This document shows, in pieces, positions 13,401 through 22,628 of a DNA stretch of 64,000 bases. Every line of letters begins with the position of its first letter. Positions within the stretch are counted from its first letter, which is position 1. The notes beneath the pieces were generated by a model. That model saw only the letters and a program-made list of their open reading frames with translations. It had not been told where the DNA came from and made no database searches. The translations under genes were made by a program, and so were the position numbers. This stretch comes from Owenia fusiformis (lineage: Eukaryota > Annelida > Polychaeta > Sabellida > Oweniidae), in the NCBI GenBank assembly GCA_903813345.2, contig CAIIXF020000012.1:4073318-4137317 (forward strand). The letters run 5' to 3'.

Positions 13401-13613
13401 CTCTTTTTCAACAAGCCTTTAGACTGAAAAGTATAATTTAGCATAGAATGTATGCGATTTTTGTGAGATAGTGCCTTTAAGTCTAATTGCCAAGTGAGAT
13501 TTATGTAACTCAACATACCTGGCTTGCTGGGATGGTTTTTGTTGAATAGTTTCATCTTCAGAAGATTCTGATTCTGACTCGGAGTCAGACCCTGCGGCAA
13601 AGAACTTAGACAT
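1415..13613 (-). CDS. EIF3C: Eukaryotic translation initiation factor 3 subunit C (19 coding exons)
   Basis: This is a core subunit of the cytoplasmic eIF3 complex, which holds the 40S subunit, eIF1, eIF5 and mRNA together during initiation. Coding exons on the minus strand are 13613-13519, 13106-13041, 12924-12848, 11780-11668, 11273-11105, 10879-10663, 10284-10143, 8071-7806, 7381-7285, 6624-6512, 6126-6003, 5609-5385, 5119-4994, 4739-4586, 4150-3957, 3597-3394, 3065-2888, 2555-2517 and 1464-1415. All junctions are GT-AG and in phase, giving 2649 nt (882 aa), close to the roughly 913 aa of the human protein. The N-terminus [15 protein letters not shown] and the acidic tracts match the family. 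The conserved core follows, then a C-terminal PCI region (about residues 640-815, by analogy). The start is the only Met before the conserved SKFF motif and has an A at -3. The last exon is the least certain, because its stop overlaps a donor-like sequence. Confidence 0.95.
2090..2300. repeat. Half copy of a dispersed fold-back element
   Basis: The segment from TTTGAAAATCAAGGA through CTTGTTCCATTAAAA to AGCGGCGTTTGGGTCCC matches, in pieces and partly inverted, the fuller fold-back at 25040-25420. It lies in an EIF3C intron. Confidence 0.6.
2517..2555 (-). CDS. EIF3C: EIF3C coding exon 18, 39-nt micro-exon (residues 854-866)
   Basis: The acceptor is tttttag|ATGG and the donor TGGG|gtaagt. It encodes [12 protein letters not shown]. 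The phase matches its neighbours, and the composition fits the Gly/Gln/Arg-rich tail of eIF3c. Confidence 0.75.
2888..3065 (-). CDS. EIF3C: EIF3C coding exon 17 (residues 795-853)
   Basis: This exon begins [18 protein letters not shown], the conserved segment right after the PCI domain. It ends in a Gly/Asn/Gln-rich tail. Confidence 0.95.
3129..3345 (+). repeat. Minisatellite of about 22 bp in an EIF3C intron
   Basis: About nine or ten variants of a TTATTTTCATTCATTTTGCC-like unit are strung together between exons 16 and 17. The open frames across it are low-complexity artefacts. Confidence 0.8.
3394..3597 (-). CDS. EIF3C: EIF3C coding exon 16 (residues 727-794)
   Basis: This exon contains [18 protein letters not shown] and [15 protein letters not shown], the winged-helix end of the PCI domain. 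Confidence 0.96.
3957..4150 (-). CDS. EIF3C: EIF3C coding exon 15 (residues 662-726)
   Basis: This exon contains [13 protein letters not shown] and [15 protein letters not shown], near-invariant motifs in the PCI part of eIF3c. Confidence 0.96.
4586..4739 (-). CDS. EIF3C: EIF3C coding exon 14 (residues 611-661)
   Basis: This exon encodes [18 protein letters not shown] and [12 protein letters not shown], the conserved helix pair that leads into the PCI region. Confidence 0.96.
4994..5119 (-). CDS. EIF3C: EIF3C coding exon 13 (residues 569-610)
   Basis: This exon encodes [18 protein letters not shown] and later GRAKELLAQ, both close to identical in the family. It is phase 0 on both sides. Confidence 0.95.
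5385..5609 (-). CDS. EIF3C: EIF3C coding exon 12 (residues 494-568)
   Basis: This 225-nt exon encodes [20 protein letters not shown] and ends [17 protein letters not shown], both diagnostic of eIF3c. A partial copy of its interior lies in the upstream intron at about 5643-5710. Confidence 0.96.
5643..5710 (-). pseudogene. Decayed partial copy of EIF3C exon 12
   Basis: The run from agccaaatggtag to cttgggtcc matches exon-12 bases around 5471-5512 almost exactly, and the following bases match loosely to about 5540. It lies in the intron just before exon 12 in gene order, in the same orientation. Confidence 0.85.
6003..6126 (-). CDS. EIF3C: EIF3C coding exon 11 (residues 452-493)
   Basis: This exon ends [17 protein letters not shown], matching the EEVCRIYLLRILHTYYK of other animals. 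Its phase agrees on both sides. Confidence 0.94.
6512..6624 (-). CDS. EIF3C: EIF3C coding exon 10 (residues 415-451)
   Basis: This exon contains [19 protein letters not shown], nearly identical to other animals. Its acceptor and first 20-odd bases are tandemly repeated in the upstream intron (6640-7060). Confidence 0.95.
6625..7060 (-). repeat. 55-bp tandem array carrying the EIF3C exon-10 acceptor and exon start
   Basis: Each 55-bp unit, read on the minus strand, has TATTTTGTTTCAG followed by GAAAGTCCATTCAAAGTGA, the real exon-10 start. Unit starts (plus strand) are near 6607 (the true exon), 6662, 6717, 6772, 6827 and 6882. More decayed copies reach about 7060. In the copies the reading frame hits TGA at the ninth codon (GTG AGG GTG TGA). 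55 is not a multiple of three. Confidence 0.93.
7285..7381 (-). CDS. EIF3C: EIF3C coding exon 9 (residues 382-414)
   Basis: This exon encodes [20 protein letters not shown], equivalent to the family's CINELMDILFANPNI. The donor is CACT|gtaagt. Confidence 0.9.
7806..8071 (-). CDS. EIF3C: EIF3C coding exon 8 (residues 294-381)
   Basis: This exon contains KPKMFAK-type ([12 protein letters not shown]), [14 protein letters not shown] and DYNPN motifs. All are strongly conserved at the start of the eIF3c core. Confidence 0.95.
8807..9003. repeat. Array of 18-bp perfect palindromes
   Basis: GACCTTAGGCCTAAGGTC occurs at 8849-8866, 8896-8913 and 8945-8962. A 16-bp core is at 8807-8822 and a half site at 8993-9003. 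Spacing among the last four is 47-49 bp. Confidence 0.95.
9185..9433 (+). CDS. Small ORF with one C2H2 zinc finger, inside the intronic TIR element
   Basis: The 82-aa frame holds [18 protein letters not shown] followed by NDEH. This is a canonical C-x2-C-x12-H-x4-H finger with the usual aromatic and Leu positions. A good acceptor (TTTTTGTTCCAG) sits just before ATCCGAGG at about 9203, so this may be an exon rather than a Met-started protein. It is antisense to EIF3C. It may be a remnant of the element's own gene or a captured host finger. I do not recognise the rest. Confidence 0.45.
   Translation: MFIFVPDPRKKCGICTFKSHYLNDFLSHFNDEHPFANIIIHMPVQKQGKWKYNELNYESTKGLKWDNIIIIKQGYCFRSTFN
10143..10284 (-). 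CDS. EIF3C: EIF3C coding exon 7, charged linker (residues 246-293)
   Basis: A Lys/Glu-rich stretch is followed by [14 protein letters not shown], matching the GGEWERVRGG motif before the globular core. The donor GGAG|gtgagt opens an intron that carries a 1.8-kb mobile element. Confidence 0.9.
10663..10879 (-). CDS. EIF3C: EIF3C coding exon 6, acidic region (residues 174-245)
   Basis: This is a low-complexity Ser/Asp/Glu segment with a Lys-rich island ([10 protein letters not shown]), ending [11 protein letters not shown]. It aligns in style and order with the acidic repeats of human eIF3c, each of which ends in FLKK. Confidence 0.92.
11105..11273 (-). CDS. EIF3C: EIF3C coding exon 5 (residues 118-173)
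   Basis: This exon contains [20 protein letters not shown], a hallmark eIF3c segment. It then passes into an acidic linker that ends EEVEG across the next junction. Confidence 0.93.
11515..11940 (-). repeat. Direct duplication around EIF3C exon 4
   Basis: ACAAGGCATTTACATGCAAAATG at about 11515 recurs at about 11831. TCTTCAAAATCTACAAGGAC, the exon-4 acceptor and first bases, recurs at about 11902 with a few changes. The unit is roughly 315 bp; the second copy lacks most of the exon. Confidence 0.75.
11668..11780 (-). CDS. EIF3C: EIF3C coding exon 4 (residues 80-117)
   Basis: This exon contains [16 protein letters not shown], equivalent to the conserved VPRFYIRILADLEDY. A decayed copy of its acceptor and first bases lies upstream at about 11899-11935. 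Confidence 0.92.
12848..12924 (-). CDS. EIF3C: EIF3C coding exon 3 (residues 54-79)
   Basis: This exon encodes [19 protein letters not shown], the family's conserved FEEL..LI...K..MKI.D segment. It ends in phase 1 at TTCAG|gtatgta. Confidence 0.9.
13041..13106 (-). CDS. EIF3C: EIF3C coding exon 2 (residues 32-53)
   Basis: This exon encodes [19 protein letters not shown], matching the acidic-then-basic segment after the N-terminus in other eIF3c proteins. The acceptor is tttcag and the donor AAGAG|gtaaag. Confidence 0.9.
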
Positions 13614-13633
13614 TTTGGTAAATTTGGATTAAC
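13519..13633 (-). CDS. EIF3C: EIF3C coding exon 1 (residues 1-31 plus 14-20 nt of 5'UTR)
   Basis: The acceptor is at 13634, the ATG is at 13613-13611 and the donor is CCAG|gtatgt at 13518. The exon encodes the [13 protein letters not shown] start and the first Ser/Asp/Glu-rich tract, then ends with 2 nt of a split Arg codon. Confidence 0.93.
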
Positions 13634-15088
13634 CTGAAAAAGAACAAAACAAAACATCATAAGTACATCATTAGTCTTTACAGCCAGTATTTTTCAATTT
13701 TTCTCCAGAAAACTTTTCCTCTGCAAAGACAGGACTAGAAAATTTCTAGTCTAGCTATGAGCCCTTGTGACCATTGCTTGATTGTGCATTTCACTTATCT
13801 ATCTGAAGGTAACTATTCATCGGTTCTTATGAAAATGCAATATTTTGGATGAACAGTTCTCTTGTGGTCTTCAGCACAAACTTTGACAAACTTTTCACTG
13901 AATCAGACAAGCTATTTTAAATGAAGTTTGTGGTAAGATTGTCAGTAGACACTCTCCTACCATATGATTTATAGATACAGGCTAGTTTATTTTCATATTT
14001 TTGAAGGTAAACTAGATTTTACATATAGGAGAGATAATTTCCTGCATGAACAATTGGTCATGTCGTAATCATAAAATTTGAAATCATATGTCCGCCATTT
14101 TTCCACATCACAATTTGAATTGCGAGTTTTGGTAATACCTCACCAAAAATTCCAAAACACACATGAAGTGATCAGTGTATTAGTTCACATCTTCTGGATC
14201 GCTAACTTAGAATTTACAGCCAGTTACTAATGTCAGACGTTAACGACATTTCGTCCAGTTTTCGAATATCGCCATTTTCTTGGAGCCATTTTGTTTTAAT
14301 TTTAGACGAAATCCTGACGAAATCATGTCATATCTCATCAAGGAGTTGAGTCGGTTCCGATTTAATTTATGATTTATTTATCTGGCGATTTTTAAAATAT
14401 TCAATAAATTTATGACACTTCGACCAGCTTTCTTCAAATGGAGTTCACAGTATTCCAGATGAAATCACCTCTAGCCAAGTATTGGCTAGAGACTCGAGTA
14501 ACATTTGAACGTTCCCTATAGCCTGAATCCCTTTTAGACGTGGTAATGTGATAATGTGGTAGGGTAGTGTAAAAGACTTGATCTAAATCTACTTCAATAC
14601 TATACAATGTTAAGTTAACCTTAATCAGTGAAACATGGACTTAACATGCTCAGAGTCAAAATATCAGTACAATCAAAATCTTAAGGTTATTTCAGTTGGA
14701 AGAACATAATCTGAATCATTCAACAATGCTGTTGCTTCATTCAGAAATTTTTTACTCTAGATTTTATATAAAAATGGATTAAAAAATGTATATGATCTTA
14801 TCAAAGTATCATAGTTGCATATTTAGGTTTGTTTTGTCGTTTGACTATCATATGTCTGGCCCCTTATCTTTTGATACTTCTGTAACGATCCTTGGGCACA
14901 GCCGTCAGGGATCTGTAGTGTAACGAGCCAGATTTAAACCTGTGCTTTCATTAACGCCGTCCCATAATGGAGAGGACCCGGTTTTTACTTTAGGGACCCC
15001 AAACAATGAAAATGAGGGGTCACTTGGACGCAGTGCAGGTCATATAAAAAAAATCAACTCTGGATGAATGTATTGATAAAGATCTTAC
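13634..15088 (-). other. EIF3C 5'UTR intron, no other feature seen
   Basis: This is unique AT-rich sequence. Its frames are short and match nothing I recognise. Confidence 0.5.
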
Positions 15089-15200
15089 CTTCAGTCTTTT
15101 ATTTGGTCAAAATCTGCTAAATAAACGAAGAATATTCTATTTCTAAAAGAAATAAATTTTCTTTCGGAGTTTCTTTCCCGGAAGTTGATTTCCGATCAAA
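15089..15200 (-). other. EIF3C: Probable EIF3C 5'UTR exon
   Basis: The first coding exon is preceded by an acceptor (TTTTTCAG ending at 13634), so the 5'UTR is split. The only good upstream donor I saw is CTGAAG followed by gtaagatc at 15089/15088, just below the promoter-like region. The upper limit is approximate, and the link to coding exon 1 is inferred. Confidence 0.5.
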
Positions 15201-15267
15201 ATATTATGAGGTATGTGATAGGACAATCACTAGTAGTTGATTTCCGAGCGGTAATCGGTACGAGTCC

Positions 15268-15360
15268 TATGATTGGCCGTGATTATAAATCGCGCATGCG
15301 TCCGTTGTGTCGTAATAAGTTTAGCTAATCAAATTGCTGGATTTGTTGCGCATGCGCAAA
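15268..15360 (-). promoter_or_regulatory. EIF3C promoter region: CCAAT box and NRF1-type sites
   Basis: The palindrome TGCGCATGCGCA at 15347-15358 is a perfect NRF1-type site. A second GCGCATGCG lies at 15292-15300. ATTGG at 15272-15276 reads CCAAT on the gene's strand. All lie just upstream of the inferred 5'UTR exon, as expected for a TATA-less housekeeping promoter. Function is inferred from motif and position only. Confidence 0.5.
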
Positions 15361-16339
15361 AACTGAACCAAAAAATGGAACCTCACGGAGATTGCTCCTA
15401 GTGAAACTTTCTGAGCGATCAAAATCAATAGCAAATTGCTTCGAAATATGCATATTTAATGGTTGAATATTAGTTATCTCTTTCAAATGAAGATATCTGC
15501 ATCATTTAATGACCTACTAGACGTGTGTAGAACACTGATGTGGGCCAAAAAATGACAAAGCTGATGCAAAGTTTTCATCAATTTTTTTCGTTCAGTGCAA
15601 AAATGTGACTTTGAATTCCCGGGAACCTTTTTTCATGGGGACGCACTTTTTTGAGGGGGGGCGCAATTTTGGAAAATCAATCCGTCCCAGGGAAGCACTT
15701 TTGGACAAGCCTACTGAAAGCACTGTAAACGTTTTTGTAGTACCTCGTGTCAGTTACAGAGTCGGGAAAATATTTTTTATTTTTAGAACAAGGTCCGCTT
15801 TATGATGCCTAGCTTTTTGCAAGACTAAAAACATTATGAAGTATCTGTCAGGTCGTGTTTTTTGGTAATTTGAGTTCTAGAGTATTTTTCTCCAAATTGT
15901 GCTCCAAGTTGGTCGAATTTTGAATAAGGATCTTGTAGATAATCTACTTTTGATTTCACCTTTTTTTCAGCGCGAGTTTGGAGGGAATCCTTGGGAACAC
16001 ATCTGTTCTGAGAGGGAATACACCTGTTCTGAGAGTGGGGAAGCGCAAAAAGCTCTGTTAGGCCCAAAAAGGACTTGATACAACTTCCTGTGGTTTAGAT
16101 TAGAAAACATGCATTCGTAAACAGTTATTTCACTGATTTTCTCGATTTGTGTTAAGTTGAAAAACCAAACCGGAAAATCTTTACAAACTGAACAAACTAT
16201 CTAAGCCAGATATGGTCCCTGTCATCTCATTCTCTGGTTCCCATCATCGCAGTTTGAGTGATGTCAGTTCATTCTTTTTTTATGTTACCCTTCGAATTAG
16301 TTTTCATAAGATTATCCAATCAAATAATATGGGTGGTAG
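15361..16339. other. Intergenic, nothing recognised
   Basis: Short frames at 15605-15805 and 15834-16067 show no domain or codon pattern. The stretch lies between the EIF3C promoter and the LTR element. Confidence 0.5.
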
Positions 16340-17343
16340 TGTAACAACCCTGGGTTGTTACTTTTTATATTTCATGCCCAGTTCAATTATTTCATATAGC
16401 TGTTAATGTAAATATTTGTATTTCAATTTATTGTAAGGTTTAAAGGTCATTTAAACTTTTTATAACTTTTGAATTTGGTGCCAAAAACTTAAGCCTAGTT
16501 TAGATTAGCCAATCAGAGCACGTCTTATAAAAGTGTTAGGAGGCGCACATGGAGAATTTAGAAGTTTGTCATTTTTATATTGTGCGGATTTTAATCGTCT
16601 TAAATGTAGGACTTAAGGTCCTAAGATAGGATAGGATATGATTCTGTTAACAGTAAATGGCCTAGGATAAGATAGATCAAGTTAAATAGGGTAAGGAAGT
16701 TAGTATTGAACAGAAATAGACGGCTAAGTCAAGTGACCTAATTTTGCAGAACTTTGAGAATCTACATCATTTTTCTTAGTTGCTATCGTTGATTCCAATC
16801 AGATAGTTGTTCAGAAATATGTCTCATTTTGTTCTGTGAATATTACCAGCTTAGGGTAGCATACTAATTTTGCAAGGTTTTAGTGGAAGATAGATATTCA
16901 TAGCCATGTGTATACTTTTATCAGTTTGAATATTTGCCAAAAGGTGGCACTAGTGTTGTGGAGCATCTATATGTAGTAGTTGTGTGTTATATAAGGTCAG
17001 ATTGGTAATAAGATTGAAAACTGTTTTGTTAGGTATTTACAGTATCTTGTTTGATATACCATCTGAAAGACCTTAGTTTCATTGTCAAAACTCATTGTAC
17101 ATATTTCATACTTATAGTTGATTACGCAATATATATATTTTAATTCAAATCATATTTTATGTTATTATTGAGATCAGTGTGACAGTTAGTTGTCAGTAGA
17201 GCAGACTAAAATTCATAACAACCAACACACTCCCTAGTCAAGGCCACATATATATACGCTACCACAGAAACTTCAAGTATATTTAAACATCTTGTACTTT
17301 TCATAACATCACGGCTAGGAGAGTGTGACCACCGGTTGTTACA
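16340..17343 (+). repeat. 5' LTR
   Basis: This 1004-bp LTR begins TGTAACAACCC and ends GGTTGTTACA. Apart from the two insertions, the copy at 19199-22846 shows no difference that I could spot. Confidence 0.93.
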
Positions 17344-17344
17344 C

Positions 17345-17362
17345 TGGTGGCAGCGGTGGGAT
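17345..17362 (+). other. Primer-binding site
   Basis: TGGTGGCAGCGGTGGGAT directly follows the 5' LTR. It starts with TGG, complementary to a tRNA CCA end, as in many Ty3/gypsy elements. Confidence 0.75.
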
Positions 17363-17523
17363 TTTGTTAGGTTCTGCCCTATCAAGACCCACATTTTTGT
17401 ATTTTTCAAGACCCACATTTTTGTATTTTTAGCAAAGCATTTCAAGTCAGGTATTTTCATAATCCGTTAGGTCAGTTAGCAATCATTGTACACATTTGAG
17501 ACGATTTAATCAAAAGCACAACA

Positions 17524-18459
17524 ATGGGTATAAATCTTTCTCCAAATGCCTCTAATAGTGAAAGTGGACTTATTCAACCAGCAATTAAACTAAACACATA
17601 TGATGGCACTGATTCGTTTGAGGACTATATTACCCAGTTTGACATCATATCATCATTCCTCAAATGGGACAACAATACAAAAGTTGCATATCTCGTATCA
17701 TGTTTAAGGGACAGAGCACTTTCTGTACTTTGTGCTATGGACTCTGCAGATAGACAGGATTATTCTAAAATTGTTCGCAACATCTCCATCTATTGTGACA
17801 ATTCTCTACAGCATACATTTGAGTTCTACCTTAAGAAGCTGCAAAACCGGGTACGTCTGCCAGGTGAAACGCTCACTGAACTGGCACATGATATCAAACG
17901 CTTGTCTCGAGGAGCATTTGGAGACAATCAATACAGAGATATTATTGCTGTGCAAACATTTATTGATGCAATTAATGATATTGACTTAAGCTGGAGTATC
18001 TGCTCTAAAAACCCTGAGAATATTGAGGAAGCCCTAACAACTGGACTACAATATGAAAGTCATTTCAAAATTAAAGAAAACATGGAACAAATGCCTGTTA
18101 TTTCTGACAATGTTCTGATCGAAACTGAACATTCTTCGCAATGTAATGCTCCAGTAAGCTACAAACACGTGAAAAATGACAATGACCAAATGCAGCATGT
18201 TACCAGAGGGAGAGTTGATTCAAAGAGGAATCCGCCAGCTTTAAACAAAGCCATTGAAAGGATCCCTTCTTCTAATAATGAACAATCAAATATTGCTGAT
18301 AACTGTATATTACATGTACCTGACTATAACGTGAACTGTAAAGATAGGTCCCATTCATATAAACGTAAGAAACACTTATGCTACAACTGTGCTTCTGTTA
18401 CACATATATATAGGAACTGTCCGTTTAAATGTGTTCCTGTGACTAGCATCCTGACATAA
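17524..18459 (+). CDS. Retrotransposon Gag polyprotein (311 aa)
   Basis: This is a structural protein of retrotransposon particles. It has a gypsy-type Gag fold signature (YDGTDSFEDYITQFD; LRDRALSVL; ETLTELAHDIKRL) at about residues 25-130. A zinc knuckle CYNCASVTHIYRNCP (C-x2-C-x4-H-x4-C) follows near residue 290. The frame is intact and stops before any pol motif. The start follows the primer-binding site by 160 nt. Confidence 0.88.
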   Translation: MGINLSPNASNSESGLIQPAIKLNTYDGTDSFEDYITQFDIISSFLKWDNNTKVAYLVSCLRDRALSVLCAMDSADRQDYSKIVRNISIYCDNSLQHTFEFYLKKLQNRVRLPGETLTELAHDIKRLSRGAFGDNQYRDIIAVQTFIDAINDIDLSWSICSKNPENIEEALTTGLQYESHFKIKENMEQMPVISDNVLIETEHSSQCNAPVSYKHVKNDNDQMQHVTRGRVDSKRNPPALNKAIERIPSSNNEQSNIADNCILHVPDYNVNCKDRSHSYKRKKHLCYNCASVTHIYRNCPFKCVPVTSILT

Positions 18460-19198
18460 CTACTAAATCGAAGTCATCATGGATTATGCTGAAAAATCCT
18501 GAAAATGTGCTTTATCTTGCCATTGGATTGCGTAACCATTATTGATAACATGTGAAGGCAAGTGTATGTTGATTACACTGCCCATATAAATATATATATA
18601 GCTGAATAATTTCAACAATATGGATCCTCAATCTGTGCATCATCTTCGTTCTCAGCTCATGTCATCAATCATCATAGTGTATATACTGTACCTGTATGTG
18701 ACATCAACACTTTAGACAGTATTGCGTTTTTGACCAATGATCTATCAGCTGGTCTGATATTGGAAGGAGTGTACACCTTCCATCATTGGGATGAAACTTA
18801 CTTTAATAACTGTCGCTGTACCATATACGGTATTAACATTATGAAGAGAACATCTATCAGTGACAATTCAGCCAGAGACTGAGCTCAGAGACTGTTAATC
18901 TTTGACAATATGAAGTGATCCAGTATTTTGCATATATTTTGTATTAACATGTACATTTGGTACTTTAATATAATCTGATGCTATTTTGATTAATGGTATG
19001 TCACACAGCATTTGTGTAAAGCATTTTATACTACTACTTTGTTTTGAGACATTGTGTCTTATGTAATTTTCACTGAGCGTGTGGCTCATATATAAGTATT
19101 GTGCCACATGATATATGTATTAAGTCCTCTATGTAGCCATTTTATACTTTTGTTCAAGCGTAAATCGAGGACGATTTCTTTTTCAAAGAAGGGGGCAG
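18460..19198 (+). other. 3' internal part of the LTR element, with polypurine tract
   Basis: There is no long frame here. The end, TCGAGGACGATTTC then AAAGAAGGGGGCAG at about 19185-19198, looks like the usual gypsy pol tail and polypurine tract just before the 3' LTR. This suggests pol was deleted. Confidence 0.65.
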
Positions 19199-19409
19199 TG
19201 TAACAACCCTGGGTTGTTACTTTTTATATTTCATGCCCAGTTCAATTATTTCATATAGCTGTTAATGTAAATATTTGTATTTCAATTTATTGTAAGGTTT
19301 AAAGGTCATTTAAACTTTTTATAACTTTTGAATTTGGTGCCAAAAACTTAAGCCTAGTTTAGATTAGCCAATCAGAGCACGTCTTATAAAAGTGTTAGGA
19401 GGCGCACAT

Positions 19410-20039
19410 TAGTGGAGCAACGATTGACTCGTGGACTCGAATACTACTCGCCAAACCCTGTAAATACGATTCATCGATTGGTAAATTCTGACTCGAATTG
19501 AAAAAAAAATGAAAAAAATGATGAAGAAAATGTGATTTACCCACCTTTCAACCGCAATTTACGTAAAAAAACACATCCAATGTACAACATTTCTGTACAA
19601 TGTTTAGCAATTATGCCTTCCTTAATATATAGCATTGTAGTTTGATACCTTAACTGGAATAATAAATCAAATACGATAGGCTTTCTCGTGTTTGTTTTTA
19701 TTTATTGATTACATCCGGTTGCGCATGTGCAATGCAATATTTAACGAGGTCAAACCAATTAGCGTAAATTGCTAAATTATTTACTTTTCAATGCAAAACA
19801 AGAACATATAAAGTGTATTGAGTTATTCTATTTGAATAATTTGATGGGTATGTTGGAGTTATTCAAGGTAGGTTGAGCCGAGAACACTTGAAAACATTGC
19901 TACCGGAAGTGATAGTTTGTAACTTTCCGAAGAAAGTTTTTCTGAACTTTTTTCCAAAATCATTCATTTTAATCGCGAATAAATCGAGTGTTCAAGAGCC
20001 TCTACTCGAGTAGGATAATTCACACGAGTCCCACCACTA
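19410..20039. mobile_element. hAT-type non-autonomous transposon, complete
   Basis: This 630-bp element begins TAGTGGAGCAACG and ends CCCACCACTA. It is flanked by a perfect 8-bp duplication, gcgcacat (19402-19409 and 20040-20047), as hAT transposases make. The uninterrupted 5' LTR shows the empty site. It has no transposase frame. A near-identical copy lies at 61421. Confidence 0.93.
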
Positions 20040-20628
20040 GCGCACATGGAGAATTTAGAAGTTTGTCATTTTTATATTGTGCGGATTTTAATCGTCTTAA
20101 ATGTAGGACTTAAGGTCCTAAGATAGGATAGGATATGATTCTGTTAACAGTAAATGGCCTAGGATAAGATAGATCAAGTTAAATAGGGTAAGGAAGTTAG
20201 TATTGAACAGAAATAGACGGCTAAGTCAAGTGACCTAATTTTGCAGAACTTTGAGAATCTACATCATTTTTCTTAGTTGCTATCGTTGATTCCAATCAGA
20301 TAGTTGTTCAGAAATATGTCTCATTTTGTTCTGTGAATATTACCAGCTTAGGGTAGCATACTAATTTTGCAAGGTTTTAGTGGAAGATAGATATTCATAG
20401 CCATGTGTATACTTTTATCAGTTTGAATATTTGCCAAAAGGTGGCACTAGTGTTGTGGAGCATCTATATGTAGTAGTTGTGTGTTATATAAGGTCAGATT
20501 GGTAATAAGATTGAAAACTGTTTTGTTAGGTATTTACAGTATCTTGTTTGATATACCATCTGAAAGACCTTAGTTTCATTGTCAAAACTCATTGTACATA
20601 TTTCATACTTATAGTTGATTACGCAATA

Positions 20629-22628
20629 CATAGCCGTAGGCAGCGGGGGTTCGGTGGGTTCGAACGAACCCCCGGTCAGGATTTCCCAAAATATAATTTT
20701 GCGGAAAAATGCTTATAACCAGAAACATTAAATCACTGTGCTGTTTGAAAACTACATAATTATATGAGCAGTAAATGAATTGATGTTTGTTTTGGTGAAC
20801 ACGATAGCCTTATTTTGTTAAAAACATGTCATCATGTGTGAAGTTACACTTCCCTCAAAACGGTTGGCAACCTTTGGCACGGTATGAGATTTTGGGAAGA
20901 CCCCAGAGCATGAGATTTTACATTTAGAAATAACAATAATTTCGCAAAATTAACTTAAAAGCTGCTTCTTCTCGGACAAAATAACCCATCTTGGGCAATG
21001 GCTGAATCAGTCCTTTGTAGGAATTTTGTTTTAAGCCAGTTCTGGTCCAATACGAAGTTATTGAAAGTTATTGAAAACAATGCTAAGACGTCCCATACTC
21101 CGAGTGATTTTTACAACATTGACGAGTAAATATCTGGAATAGTCGTAATATTGATGAAACACATGTTCTTTCAAATGTGTAATCTCTGTTTTGTTTAATT
21201 TCAATTAAAATTTAAAATATTTCTTGGGACGTCCCTTGGGCTGGCAAGTCCCCGAAACCAATTGCGTTAAATAATTAAAAACGTTGTGAAATGAATTATT
21301 TAAAAGCGTATATCATTTATAAACACAAGCATTTGTTCAATTTATTCATTCTTTCATTTGTTCAGTATTTATTTACCAATCACTTTTCCAAAGAAAAATC
21401 AATCATTGCAAAAAATAATTTGTTTTTTCAGATACACCCCACTCACCTAAGAGATGGTATAGAATTCAAATTGTTATCGTTCCAGTTTAACTGCTCTCCA
21501 TTTTCATGTTAATGTCATGATATGTCTAGCGAATAAATTACATAATAAAAAACATTGAAAAATCATATGGTATTAATCTTCAAATAATGAAGGCCTAATT
21601 TGTTATCAAGCCGTCTGAACTTAACAAAATACGTTTTATATTCGAACAGTCGCTTGTATTTATTCATGATTTATATCCACCAAAACGTTTTTATTATCAA
21701 TTGCAGTTGATCTGCTACGATCTGCTGGGGACTTACAACTGAGCTCCGTGGACGTCCAAAGAAATATTTTTAACTTTTTAAAACAAAGCATAACCGAGAC
21801 CCACTTATTTGAATAATAGATATTTTCATCGGTAATACGACTATCCCGGGTAGTTTAAAAAGCCTTCGTGTAAACGTTGTGAAAAGTTATCGTAGAAGAA
21901 CGATCTTTCGGAGTATAGGGCGTTTGCGTTTGATCCGAACTGGACTCCGACAAAATTCCTGAAAAATTATGATAAGCCATTGCACGAGGTGATTTATTTT
22001 GTCCTAGATGAAGTAGCTTAAGTCAGGGAATAAATTGTGCAAAATAGTTGATATCCTTGGAAACAAATCATGCTCCAGAGTCTTCCAGAAATCAGACGAA
22101 ATAATGGTGGATTCGGGGCAAATCAGATTTCAGGATATGTATTCAGTAAAAGATTCACCGAAATATATTTTGATGCAGAAAATTAATTATAAGTTGTCTG
22201 ACTTTTTTGCACGTTGCCTGTTTATTTTACTTTGAACATTAAAGTGAACATTAAAGTTACAAAGCTACAAGGTCATTTTTGAAAATCATTTTTACGTCCT
22301 CTGTTATTTCAATGGGAGAGGTTTCTTGATAAAGCCTATTACTTTCAGACTTTGCTTAACGTAAATAAAGGAATCGTTTTTGTTAAATAAAATTCAAATC
22401 AAATTGTCTACTTCACTTAATGAAGGTATTAAAATGAATTACATTTCCCCTCCCAAAAAACTTAAAGATGCTTTTAATACATAATCCAATGGGTTAGTTA
22501 GGATTGCCAAACTTTTGGAGGGGGTGTAATTGTACATTATTTGAGGAACCCTAATGAAGTGGGGGGGGGGGGATTTGTGAATAACATAAAAATAGAACCC
22601 CCGGTCACCAAATCCTGGCTACGCCACT
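20629..22628. mobile_element. 2.0-kb TIR element inserted in the 3' LTR
   Basis: It begins CATAGCCGTAGGCAGCGGGG and ends CCTGGCTACGCCACTG, imperfect inverted repeats. The target caata (possibly gcaata) is duplicated, and the empty site is in the 5' LTR. No transposase was recognised. The frames at 21291-21512 and 22035-22235 show no domain. Confidence 0.85.

Noticed and set aside
17206-17460. Minus-strand frame across the 5' LTR end
   Set aside because: It spans the LTR boundary and primer site; a shadow of the retroelement.
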